In this document: positions 18,004 to 25,846 of the stretch, piece by piece
Position numbering within the stretch: the stretch's first letter is position 1
How the letters are laid out: each line of letters opens with the position of its first letter
Assembly (NCBI GenBank): GCA_024279945.1
Contig: JAJRRA010000077.1
Coordinates: 26,154 to 90,153, forward strand
Reading direction: 5' to 3'
Length of the DNA stretch: 64,000 nt
Source of the DNA: Gammaproteobacteria bacterium
Lineage (GTDB): Bacteria; Pseudomonadota; Gammaproteobacteria; Xanthomonadales; SZUA-36
Notes under the pieces: generated by a model
Database searches by the model: none
What the model saw: only the letters and a program-made list of their open reading frames with translations
What the model was told of the DNA's origin: nothing
Position numbers and translations under genes: made by a program

Positions 18004-18715
18004 CCCGGATCATGATAGCGCCCGGTTGGCAAAATTATTTGAGGTCGACAAGCGGCTTGTTATCGAGAACTTTCTGCAAGGTGATGTGGCGGACCGTATC
18101 CACAATGCCTGTCTTGATAGCGTTCCATTCAGTATCCAGTATGTACTGGACGGAAAGTATCAGAGCAAGAGCCAGCAGGACATGACAAAAATGGATGCTC
18201 AGGAGAAACAGGTTATCAACAGGAAAATACTGACTGATGCGAGCCAGGGTATTGGATTTCTATACGGCGCATATCTCAACAGCAGGGTGAGTGAAGATCC
18301 GGATAAGACCCACAGTGAAGGGTTGAGATTTCTGCATGATGTTTTCCGCTACATCGGCAGTGAGGATGTGCTTGGCCTGATCCGTGAAATTACCGGAAAA
18401 AGTGACATCACAGGCGCTGAGCCGCAATACACTCGTTTTACTCCCGGGCATTTTCTGACCCGCCACCGGGATGTTGTAAAGGGCAGAGGGCGACGCCTGG
18501 CCTTTGTGTTGGGTTTGACCAAAGGCTGGCATCCGGACTGGGGAGGTTTGCTGCAGTTTTACGAAGAAAATGGAATGCCCCGCGATGCATGGATGCCCCG
18601 GTTTAATGTCCTCTCCATCTTTGATGTCAGTCACATCCATGCAGTAACCTATGTGGCACCCTTTGCACGTACGCCAAGACTGTCCCTGACGGGATGGTTT
18701 GTGGCAAAAGCTTGA
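17996..18715 (+). CDS. 2-oxoglutarate/Fe(II)-dependent oxygenase
   Basis: A 239-residue protein whose C-terminal half is a double-stranded beta-helix oxygenase of the prolyl-4-hydroxylase type. FLTRHRDVVKG near residue 159 gives the HxD iron ligands, SHIHAVTYVAPF near 212 the distal histidine, and the arginine in TPRLSLTGWF the 2-oxoglutarate salt bridge. The middle, QFYEENGMPRDAWMPRFNVL, is typical of this group. It should hydroxylate a peptide, amino acid or small molecule. It overlaps the sulfotransferase-like gene by eight bases and is followed by a terminator, closing the plus-strand tailoring operon. Confidence 0.82.
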   Translation: MINPDHDSARLAKLFEVDKRLVIENFLQGDVADRIHNACLDSVPFSIQYVLDGKYQSKSQQDMTKMDAQEKQVINRKILTDASQGIGFLYGAYLNSRVSEDPDKTHSEGLRFLHDVFRYIGSEDVLGLIREITGKSDITGAEPQYTRFTPGHFLTRHRDVVKGRGRRLAFVLGLTKGWHPDWGGLLQFYEENGMPRDAWMPRFNVLSIFDVSHIHAVTYVAPFARTPRLSLTGWFVAKA

Positions 18716-18727
18716 AGCAGCATAAAA

Positions 18728-18753
18728 AAAGGGCCGCTTTTCAGCGGCCCTTT
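18728..18753. terminator. Bidirectional intrinsic terminator
   Basis: AAAGGGCCGCT at 18728-18738 pairs with AGCGGCCCTTT at 18743-18753 around a TTTC loop. Runs of A before and T after let it stop both the oxygenase transcript (plus) and the TonB receptor transcript (minus), which converge here. Confidence 0.85.
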
Positions 18754-18781
18754 GTTGTCTAGCTAACGCTTATCTGGCTGA

Positions 18782-21667
18782 TCAGTACTTCCATGAAAGG
18801 CGCAAGTAATAACCACGACCGAACAGGCGGTAAGTTGAAGGATCTGTCTTACCGTTAAAGCCCTGATCGATGAACGGTGGTGCCTCGTCGGTGATGTTGG
18901 TTATACCACCGGTAACCATGGTGCCGCCAAAGGTATAACTGGCAACAAGGTCATGATACAACTTGGAAGGAATTTTCTGGGTGTAACCCGGAACAAACCA
19001 GGCTTTCCCGTCCAGGCCACTGATGTATTCACCCAGGTAACCCAGTGAGAAATCATTCCACAACCATTGCAAGGAGTAGTTGACCTTATCCTTCGCGTAT
19101 GCGTTGCCTCTGTCACCGTCATACCGGCCTTCCAATTTTTCAACAGGATTGGCGGGGAACTGACGAATCCTGCGCTCCAGAAGGTGGGACCACAAGACTG
19201 CACCCTGCCACTGGCCGACACTGGAATCGTAATCCCAACGGACTTCCGTATCAACACCCTTGGCGCTTTGGTCAGATACATTTAGCTGTGCGTCAATGAT
19301 TTGCTTAACAGAATAATCTGTGTCACGTGTAATCAGGGCGCATGCATCTTGATTCTGCTCAATGTAGCACTGGTCCAGACTGAACTGGACACCCAGCGAA
19401 CTGATGCCATCGTTCAGATTGACTTCCCAGTAATCCGCAAGAATCGACATATTGTGGTTGCCAAATTCAGGCGTCCAAACAAAGCCGGCGGTAAAGGTAT
19501 CACCGGTTTCAGGCTGCAGGAATGGATTGCCTCCAACCCGTGCCAGTACCTGACTGTCGGTCTGAACACCAACCTGTGCGCAGCCTGGCGGTAAGGATTC
19601 GCCGGCAGCCGGAACACAGGGATCGCTGTAGGTCGGGAAGCTGTCAACCTGACCACCGAACAGATCACCAATCGTTGGGGCACGGAATACCGTTCCATAG
19701 GTAGCCCTCAGTTTCAGAGATTCGATTGCCTGGAATTCAATACCGAGTTGATAGGTGGTATCACCGCTGAATGCATTCCAGTCATCATAACGCACACCAC
19801 CTTTCAGGTAGATATTCTGTGTACCGTTGTCCCAAACCGGTAGCAGAACTTCGCCGAAGAAACTGTTGTTGGTCAGTGAACCGCTGGTGCCGGCGCCGAC
19901 GTTACCGGTTACGGCACCGATGGTCTTGGCCGAGTCAGGTGTGTAGGTGAACTCCTGCTTCCAGTACGCCCAGCCAACGGCCCAACCGATTTCGCCACCC
20001 GGCAACTGGAAATTGGAACCGGTGAGGCTTGCGCCGGCCAGTCGCTGTCGTGAAATATAGGTATCAACCGTATCCAGAGAGACATAGTCAACCATATCCT
20101 GAGTCAGGGTGGTTGTTGTCGGGTTACCGCCTGCATCAACCACACCGCCACCAAACATGTTCAGCGGTACACAGCCTACGATCAGTGTGCCTGGGTCATT
20201 GATGTCGGTATAGCATTCAGGCTGTCCATTTCCGTCCAGATCGGCGGATGGGCCTAATGCATTTTGTAGACGAACACCGGAGAATTGACCGAAGTCTCTG
20301 TCAGTACGGCTTCGATGGCCTTCGTTAATGTAAAAGTCCCAGTTCATATCGTTGAAATCGCCTTCCAGACCGGCTACCCATTGATACTGTGTGACGACCT
20401 GCTCAAAGCGACGATTGGTTTCAATCATGCGACGGCGAGGATTAACCACGGGTTCATAAATCAGGGAAGTACCGTTGGCCGCATTGTAGGCATCAACTGC
20501 CCGGCGCAGGTAATAGTTATCCTGTGAGATACCGGTGAAAGCGACCGTTTCGCCAGTCGCCGGGTCTTGATAGAAACCGTTGTACATCGGGTCGCCACCA
20601 GTGAACGGCAACGGCGCAAGTTGCTGCGCTGATTCGCGGTAATTGCCGCGGAACTCAGCGTAGAAGCGGACATTATCAGTCAGATCGAAGTGAGCTTCAC
20701 CGAATATATTGGTCCGCTGATACGGTGTTTGCAGGTAATTGACCGGTGCGTAGTTATAAGTGCGCCCGTCATGCGGTTGCATCAAACCGACCTCGTATGG
20801 CTGAGATGCCGGTGTGCCGACCAGGAACAGACCCTGGCTGTAAAACGACAGGCGGCTTTCCGGAATACGTGAAGAACCGATCGGGTAACAACCACCCTGG
20901 GGAGTTCCGTCGTAAGGCGCTGTCACCTGATTTTCGCAACCGCCGGGATAGATGTACCAGGAGTTCTGTAAGAAATCCCAGGGAACATCGCGTTGGAAAG
21001 CTTCTTCCTGTTTCACGTACTCGGCACCGAATACGAAATTGCCGGATTCGAATTCTTTACCGGCGATCAGTCCGAATGTGTCCTGCTGGCCTTTGGAATC
21101 AAACCAGTCAGCCGTCTGGGCTGTCAGTTCGATACCACTGAAGTCACGGCGTGTGATGATGTTCACAACACCTGCGACTGCGTCGGCACCGTAAATGGCT
21201 GAAGCACCGTCTTTCAGAATTTCAACACGTTCAATCATGGTTGACGGAATGGCCTGGTAGTCACCACCATCAACGACGCGTTTGCCGTTGACCAGTGTCA
21301 GGGTACGCGCTGAGCCCATACCGCGAAGGTCAATCAGTACTGCACCGTTACCACCGTTATTCGTTGTGGTGCCGATCGGAGAACCGGACATGGAAGGCAT
21401 GCTCTGGAGCAAGTCACCGATATCGGTGATGCCTGCGGCCAGGATGTCTTCCCGCTTGAGAATAGTCACCGGGCTTGCGCTGTCAATATCAGCACGTCGG
21501 ATGCGTGATCCGGTAACAACCACTTCTTCAATTGCTGCTGCTTCATCAGCATCCTGTGCGTCTGTTTCCTGTGCAAAAACATTGGGCACGGCTGATACAG
21601 CAAGCACGCCTGCGCTTAAACCCAGCGCAAGATGAATTGCCGATTGTAGTTTGGTATTTGTTGACAT
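18782..21667 (-). CDS. TonB-dependent outer-membrane receptor
   Basis: A 961-residue receptor. Residues 1-32 are a signal peptide ending SAVPNVFA; after an acidic linker comes the TonB-box-like EEVVVTGSRIRRADID near 46. The plug follows, with LILKRED-type strands, MIERVEILKDGASAIYGADA near 145 and VVNIITRRDFSG, then the 22-strand barrel ending in LRLSWKY. TonB receptors of this class, with GSRIRR plugs and a GDTFTAGFVWTP block, are abundant in marine gammaproteobacteria and are thought to import peptides or glycans. Ribosome site AGAGGGA lies eight bases before ATG 21667. It converges with the tailoring operon, so it may import or export-recycle its product; that is inference. Confidence 0.93.
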   Translation of the reverse strand: MSTNTKLQSAIHLALGLSAGVLAVSAVPNVFAQETDAQDADEAAAIEEVVVTGSRIRRADIDSASPVTILKREDILAAGITDIGDLLQSMPSMSGSPIGTTTNNGGNGAVLIDLRGMGSARTLTLVNGKRVVDGGDYQAIPSTMIERVEILKDGASAIYGADAVAGVVNIITRRDFSGIELTAQTADWFDSKGQQDTFGLIAGKEFESGNFVFGAEYVKQEEAFQRDVPWDFLQNSWYIYPGGCENQVTAPYDGTPQGGCYPIGSSRIPESRLSFYSQGLFLVGTPASQPYEVGLMQPHDGRTYNYAPVNYLQTPYQRTNIFGEAHFDLTDNVRFYAEFRGNYRESAQQLAPLPFTGGDPMYNGFYQDPATGETVAFTGISQDNYYLRRAVDAYNAANGTSLIYEPVVNPRRRMIETNRRFEQVVTQYQWVAGLEGDFNDMNWDFYINEGHRSRTDRDFGQFSGVRLQNALGPSADLDGNGQPECYTDINDPGTLIVGCVPLNMFGGGVVDAGGNPTTTTLTQDMVDYVSLDTVDTYISRQRLAGASLTGSNFQLPGGEIGWAVGWAYWKQEFTYTPDSAKTIGAVTGNVGAGTSGSLTNNSFFGEVLLPVWDNGTQNIYLKGGVRYDDWNAFSGDTTYQLGIEFQAIESLKLRATYGTVFRAPTIGDLFGGQVDSFPTYSDPCVPAAGESLPPGCAQVGVQTDSQVLARVGGNPFLQPETGDTFTAGFVWTPEFGNHNMSILADYWEVNLNDGISSLGVQFSLDQCYIEQNQDACALITRDTDYSVKQIIDAQLNVSDQSAKGVDTEVRWDYDSSVGQWQGAVLWSHLLERRIRQFPANPVEKLEGRYDGDRGNAYAKDKVNYSLQWLWNDFSLGYLGEYISGLDGKAWFVPGYTQKIPSKLYHDLVASYTFGGTMVTGGITNITDEAPPFIDQGFNGKTDPSTYRLFGRGYYLRLSWKY

Positions 21668-21810
21668 GGAATGTCCCTCTGTTGCTTTGTAAATTTAACT
21701 GTTTCTTAACCTTACGTATTCGTGGTGCTTTATACCACTAATGGCTGTCGCAGTAAACAAATTACTCCCCTTTGTCCGGTCCTAAATGGTATCGGATGGG
21801 CACTTTGGAC

Positions 21811-21831
21811 TGTTGTATCAAAAATACAACA
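21811..21831. promoter_or_regulatory. Palindrome in the receptor/MeaB intergenic gap
   Basis: TGTTGTAT at 21811-21818 and ATACAACA at 21824-21831 form a perfect 8-base inverted repeat around CAAAA. It lies 144 bases upstream of the TonB receptor start, in the 273-base gap 21668-21940, which shows no gene. Size and symmetry fit a dimeric-repressor operator; it could equally be an RNA hairpin. No regulator is encoded nearby. Confidence 0.4.
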
Positions 21832-21940
21832 ATCGGCTCATCCGAATAATTATTGACCTGGGGTGTATGGCGGTGACATCAGTCTGCGTTGCCCTTCAAC
21901 TTATCGAGATAGTGTCCTTAATATAGGACATGGCTCGGAT

Positions 21941-22906
21941 TTAGGGAAATTCATGCAACTGCGGCTTAAAAATACTCTCCGCAGCCTGAGTGGGGGTTAT
22001 TTCCCGCCGTATCAGTTGATTGATACGCTTGTGTAAGCGTTCATCAGGCATCCTTACGAAGGATTGAGTGAGGATATGGATGGCTTCACGATAAACCCGT
22101 TCCCTGAACATGCGGCGACAGCGGTGCTGCATGTTGTCACCCTTCTGGAGAAAACGGTAATGGTCTTCTATCGCTTGCTGTAATTCATCTGTGCCCTCAT
22201 TGGCCAGGCTGCTGACGGGCAACACGAGGGGCACCCAGCCTTTGGGTTCGTCGTCCTGCAAAACGCTGTTCTGCCGCATGCGGACTGCATTTTCAATGTC
22301 CGACAGAGTTTTCGCGGCGGCGCTGAGGTCGCTTTTGCTGATCACGTGAATATCGGCCACTTCGAGCAAGCCGGATTTCATCGCCTGGATGTCGTCACCG
22401 AGGCCGGGAGCAGATACGGCAATAATGGTGTGTGCTGCCTGCAGGATGTCGACCTGGTTCTGGCCGGTGCCGATGGTTTCGATGACCACTGTTCCGAAGC
22501 CGGAAGCATCAAGGATGTCGGCAGCCCGGAACACTGAGGTGGGCAGACCGCCAGTGCTGCCCCGCGTTGCGATGCTGCGAACAAAAACCCGCTCATCGTG
22601 AACGAGATCATTCATTCGAATGCGGTCGCCGAGCAGTGCTCCGCCCGTTTGTGGGCTGGAAGGGTCACAGGCCAGTACCGCTACTTTATTCCCACGGGTC
22701 AGCAGTTTGGGGACCAGTTTGTTGATCAGGGTAGATTTTCCAGAGCCTGCAGGTCCGGTAATGCCGAGCAGGTGAGCCTGCCCGGTGTGGGGAAATATCT
22801 CGTTCTGTACGGCCAGCGCAGTTTCGTCCGCTGCCTCAGCCAGGGTTATCAAACGGGCAATCGAAGCAACATCGCCGCCCGATGCAGATTGACTCAAATG
22901 CTGCAA
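21941..22906 (-). CDS. meaB: MeaB/ArgK-family G3E GTPase
   Basis: The 321-residue product has the MeaB layout: helical N-terminus, Walker A GITGPAGSGKSTLINKL near residue 50, VAVLACDPSSPQTGGALLGD near 78, the VVIETIGTGQNQVDILQAA switch near 140, and SKSD for guanine recognition near 188. MeaB protects and reloads B12-dependent acyl-CoA mutases. No mutase gene is seen in the window, so the client is elsewhere or different. The family start falls at TTG 22906 (LQHLSQSASGG); no in-frame ATG is available. It lies 23 bases after the DUF2783 gene and ends a three-gene transcript beginning with the FAD hydroxylase. Confidence 0.85.
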   Translation of the reverse strand: MQHLSQSASGGDVASIARLITLAEAADETALAVQNEIFPHTGQAHLLGITGPAGSGKSTLINKLVPKLLTRGNKVAVLACDPSSPQTGGALLGDRIRMNDLVHDERVFVRSIATRGSTGGLPTSVFRAADILDASGFGTVVIETIGTGQNQVDILQAAHTIIAVSAPGLGDDIQAMKSGLLEVADIHVISKSDLSAAAKTLSDIENAVRMRQNSVLQDDEPKGWVPLVLPVSSLANEGTDELQQAIEDHYRFLQKGDNMQHRCRRMFRERVYREAIHILTQSFVRMPDERLHKRINQLIRREITPTQAAESIFKPQLHEFP

Positions 22907-22929
22907 AGCCCGGAGTTGTGTATGGCTGC

Positions 22930-23130
22930 TTATGGCCGGTACTTGCGCACGACATTCAGCACTTCGTCGAGCGTCTCCCGGTCGCCAATGTGGTTGGCCA
23001 TAAGCAGAATCAACTTGCAGTTAAGGCTGTTGCTTTCGACCGAATTCAAGCCTTCGTGCAGGTCGATCAGCCGGGCATAGAAATCATCGGGATCCTTAAT
23101 TTGTGGTTCGGTCCGCAATTTTTTACTCAT
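22930..23130 (-). CDS. DUF2783 small protein
   Basis: The 66-residue product matches the DUF2783 pattern: DPDDFYARLIDLHEGL, then SLNCKLILLMANHIGD and a short helical tail. These proteins are regularly found next to flavoprotein aromatic hydroxylases; their role is not established. ATG 23130 overlaps the stop of the FAD hydroxylase by four bases (ATGA), so the pair is translationally coupled. A longer frame upstream to 23208 lies inside the hydroxylase and is not used. Confidence 0.8.
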   Translation of the reverse strand: MSKKLRTEPQIKDPDDFYARLIDLHEGLNSVESNSLNCKLILLMANHIGDRETLDEVLNVVRKYRP

Positions 23131-24794
23131 GCTGTTTCCCCGGATGTTTGCTGCATGGTGGCGCGGGCAACGGCGTTGCGGATTTCCTGTAAATCGAAGG
23201 CCCGCCACCGTGCAACGAGGTGCTGATCCGGCCGGAACAGGTAACAGGTTCCCGCCTGCCCATCCAGCCGTTTCCGGAGCAGGCCCTTGTGATCGAAAAG
23301 GACTCCGTTTCCGGTTTCGCTCTGACCGGATATTACAAGGGTTCGGACCGGAATACTGTCTTTCTCCAGTTCAGCGGCGCTGTCGGGTGCGTTTTCTCCA
23401 TCTTCGGCAAAATACACCGCAGTAAATTCATTGCCGATCCATTTCAGAAACCAGCTTTCCCGTCCATTTATGGTCACCGGTGCATCGACGGCGGGTGATC
23501 CTGGGACCAGTGTGCTGTCAAAAGTGTCCTTGTCCGCCGTATTCAGGTTTGATTCATCCAGGATGCATGCGACTGATAAACGGCCGCTGTTGACAAAGTG
23601 CCGGGCGAATTCGAAGTCGCGGGCCAATTCCAGGGTTACATCACGAAAAACACGGCTGATCTCACTTTTCGGGGTAATGAAGTCCGTGGCGCGTGTTGAA
23701 TTAAGAATGTTCTCCCTGGCGGCGGTAACGCGCTCGTAGTTATATGACTTGAGCAGGTCCGCCGGCGCTTTACCGTTCAGGATCAGTGCAAGCTTCCAGC
23801 CCAGGTTATCGACATCCTGCAGCCCACTGTTGGCGCCGCGTGCCCCGAAGGGTGATACCAGGTGGGCAGCATCGCCGGCAAAAATAATCCGATTGTGGAC
23901 AAAACGGTCCATTTGGCGGCACTGGAAAGTGTAAATACTGACCCATTCGAACTCGAAGTCGAATTCCTCACCCATCATCGCCCGGATACGTCGGGAAACA
24001 TTCTCAGGCTTGAGTTCCTCTTCACGATCAATGTCCCAGCCCAACTGGAAGTCCAGCCGCCAGACATCATTTGGCTGCTTGTGCAGCAAAGCGGACTGGC
24101 CCCGGTTGAACGGGGGATCGAACCAGAACCACCGCTCGGTCGGGAAATCTGCTTTCATTCTGATGTCCGCGATCAGGAAATGGTCCTGGAAAGTCTCGCC
24201 CGAAAAATCCAGTCCGAGCATCTTGCGAATCGGGCTGCGACTACCGTCTGCGGCAATTACATAGTCGCAGTCCAGCTTATAATCCCCCTGGGGCGTACTG
24301 ACTGTCACCGTTGCACCATCAGCCGTTTGATCAATGGAAGTAAGCTCGTTCTCCCAGCGAATTTCGGTGAGTTCCCGCTTATCGATCTCCTCTTTCAGAT
24401 ACTCTTCGACAAAATATTGCTGCAGATTGATAAACCCCGGAAACTGCTGATCTTCTATTTCCAGCACATTAAAGCCATAAACCGGCTCTTTACTGTCACC
24501 AAAAAAAATCTTTCCCAGGTTCCAGGTCACACCTGTTTCGAGCATACGCTCGCTGCAGCCAAGTCGATCCAGCACTTCCAGCGCCCGCTTGGACCAGAGG
24601 ATCGCTCTTGACCCAATACTGACCTTGTTATCATCGTCGAGAATGACGTTGCTGATGCCCTGGCGGTCAAGATCCAGACCCATGGCCATACCGATAGGAC
24701 CGGCGCCGACAATGACAACGGGCAGACGTACACGATCATCTGTATCCAGCTCTGGTGGTCTTTCAAAAGGATAAATCTGACGGACACCTCGCAT
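23127..24794 (-). CDS. FAD-dependent aromatic-ring hydroxylase (PHBH/MhpA family)
   Basis: A 555-residue group A flavin monooxygenase. The dinucleotide motif VVIVGAGPIGMAMGLDLDRQ is near residue 26, the DG motif DYVIAADGSRSPIRKMLGL near 180, and the second FAD block GDAAHLVSPFGARGANSGLQ near 305. The C-terminal thioredoxin-like domain is also present (CYLFRPDQHLVARWR near 525). Relatives hydroxylate phenolic acids such as 3-(3-hydroxyphenyl)propionate. The start at ATG 24794 is followed by the family-like RQIYPFERPPELDTDD. It heads the hydroxylase-DUF2783-meaB transcript and is preceded by a REP-like pair. Confidence 0.88.
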   Translation of the reverse strand: MRGVRQIYPFERPPELDTDDRVRLPVVIVGAGPIGMAMGLDLDRQGISNVILDDDNKVSIGSRAILWSKRALEVLDRLGCSERMLETGVTWNLGKIFFGDSKEPVYGFNVLEIEDQQFPGFINLQQYFVEEYLKEEIDKRELTEIRWENELTSIDQTADGATVTVSTPQGDYKLDCDYVIAADGSRSPIRKMLGLDFSGETFQDHFLIADIRMKADFPTERWFWFDPPFNRGQSALLHKQPNDVWRLDFQLGWDIDREEELKPENVSRRIRAMMGEEFDFEFEWVSIYTFQCRQMDRFVHNRIIFAGDAAHLVSPFGARGANSGLQDVDNLGWKLALILNGKAPADLLKSYNYERVTAARENILNSTRATDFITPKSEISRVFRDVTLELARDFEFARHFVNSGRLSVACILDESNLNTADKDTFDSTLVPGSPAVDAPVTINGRESWFLKWIGNEFTAVYFAEDGENAPDSAAELEKDSIPVRTLVISGQSETGNGVLFDHKGLLRKRLDGQAGTCYLFRPDQHLVARWRAFDLQEIRNAVARATMQQTSGETA

Positions 24795-24821
24795 GATTCA
24801 ACTCCTGACCTGAAGATTATT

Positions 24822-24903
24822 GTAAGAGATCGCTTGCGGCCGATTTTAAAGCAGCCTGACGAGTGATGACAGATCGGGAAATCGGCCGCAAGCGGCCTCC
24901 TAC
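24822..24903. repeat. Inverted pair of REP-like elements
   Basis: GTAAGAGATCGCTTGCGGCC at 24822 and GGCCGCAAGCGGCCTCCTAC ending at 24903 are inverted copies, slightly degenerate, of the element at 8682-8740. They sit in the divergent gap between the FAD hydroxylase and the phosphate genes. The rest of the 361-base gap (24904-25155) shows no gene; only the AT-rich leader and the TCGGAGGT ribosome site of the next gene are evident. Confidence 0.8.
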
Positions 24904-25155
24904 AGTATCAATAGTGCCAAAAAATGGCTGATGAAGTAGTCCACACGATAGGGGACAAACTGCAGGTTTGCTCATTCGCTAGTCATTTTGGTCAATTGCA
25001 GACCATATCGGGATCATGAATATTTTGGTGCGGTTATCTACGCGCTGTGCATTTTTCAAAAAAATTGATCGCAGAGAAAGACGGCGGCTGAATGTTCTGG
25101 CAAAGTATGTGGAAATCCAGATCAACATTTTTATTTTTATCGGAGGTTCAGACGG

Positions 25156-25836
25156 ATGTCTAACGGAATCACATTATCCAGGCTCTTCGGGAAATCGCCG
25201 TTTGCGGCACTGCAGGCCCATATGATTGTTGTCTTGGAGTGTGCACGGGAGGTCAAACCTCTGATTGAGGCGCTGGCTCGGGGTGACGAAGCCAGGGTCA
25301 TCAAGGCCAAGGACCATATTTTTGAGCGAGAGGCAGAAGCGGACCGGATTAAAAATGAATTACGTCTACACCTGCCCAAGAGTCTGTTCATGCCGGTGGA
25401 CCGCAGGGATCTGCTGGAGGTATTACACCTGCAGGACACCATTGCGAATACCGCGCAGGATATTGCCGAACTGCTGATCGAGCGGAAAATGAGCATACCC
25501 GAGTTCATGCATGAACCGCTGATCGCATTGACTGGCCGCTGTATCGACACCTGTGAGCACTCCGCCAGCGTCATTGCGGAGCTGGATGAATTGCTGGCTA
25601 TGGGTTTCCGTGGCCGTGAAGTAGACAAGGTCGATACCATGCTCACGGAACTGAACGACATTGAGGACGAGACTGATGAACTGGGTGTTGCCCTGGCCAG
25701 AGCCCTGTTCGAGCATGAAGACGAGATGAAACCGGTTTCGGTGATGATGTGGTACCGGCTGATCGAGTGGATTGGTGACCTCGCCGACTATGCAGAGAAA
25801 GTGGGTGACCGCCTGCGTCTCTTGATCGCCAAGTAA
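25156..25836 (+). CDS. PhoU-like DUF47 protein, Pit accessory
   Basis: A helical 226-residue DUF47/TIGR00153-family protein. AHMIVVLECAREVKPLIEAL, DHIFEREAEADRIKNELR and LHLQDTIANTAQDIAELL are the conserved metal- and coiled-coil-bearing helices of the PhoU-like fold. These are coded beside Pit-type phosphate permeases, which they are believed to control. Here the spacing to pit is only ten bases. A strong CGGAGGT ribosome site precedes ATG 25156. Confidence 0.88.
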   Translation: MSNGITLSRLFGKSPFAALQAHMIVVLECAREVKPLIEALARGDEARVIKAKDHIFEREAEADRIKNELRLHLPKSLFMPVDRRDLLEVLHLQDTIANTAQDIAELLIERKMSIPEFMHEPLIALTGRCIDTCEHSASVIAELDELLAMGFRGREVDKVDTMLTELNDIEDETDELGVALARALFEHEDEMKPVSVMMWYRLIEWIGDLADYAEKVGDRLRLLIAK

Positions 25837-25846
25837 GGGGTAACAG

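Noticed and set aside
25016..25225. A 69-codon frame ending inside the DUF47 gene
   Set aside because: It overlaps the strong CGGAGGT ribosome site and start of the real gene in another frame, with no recognisable sequence.
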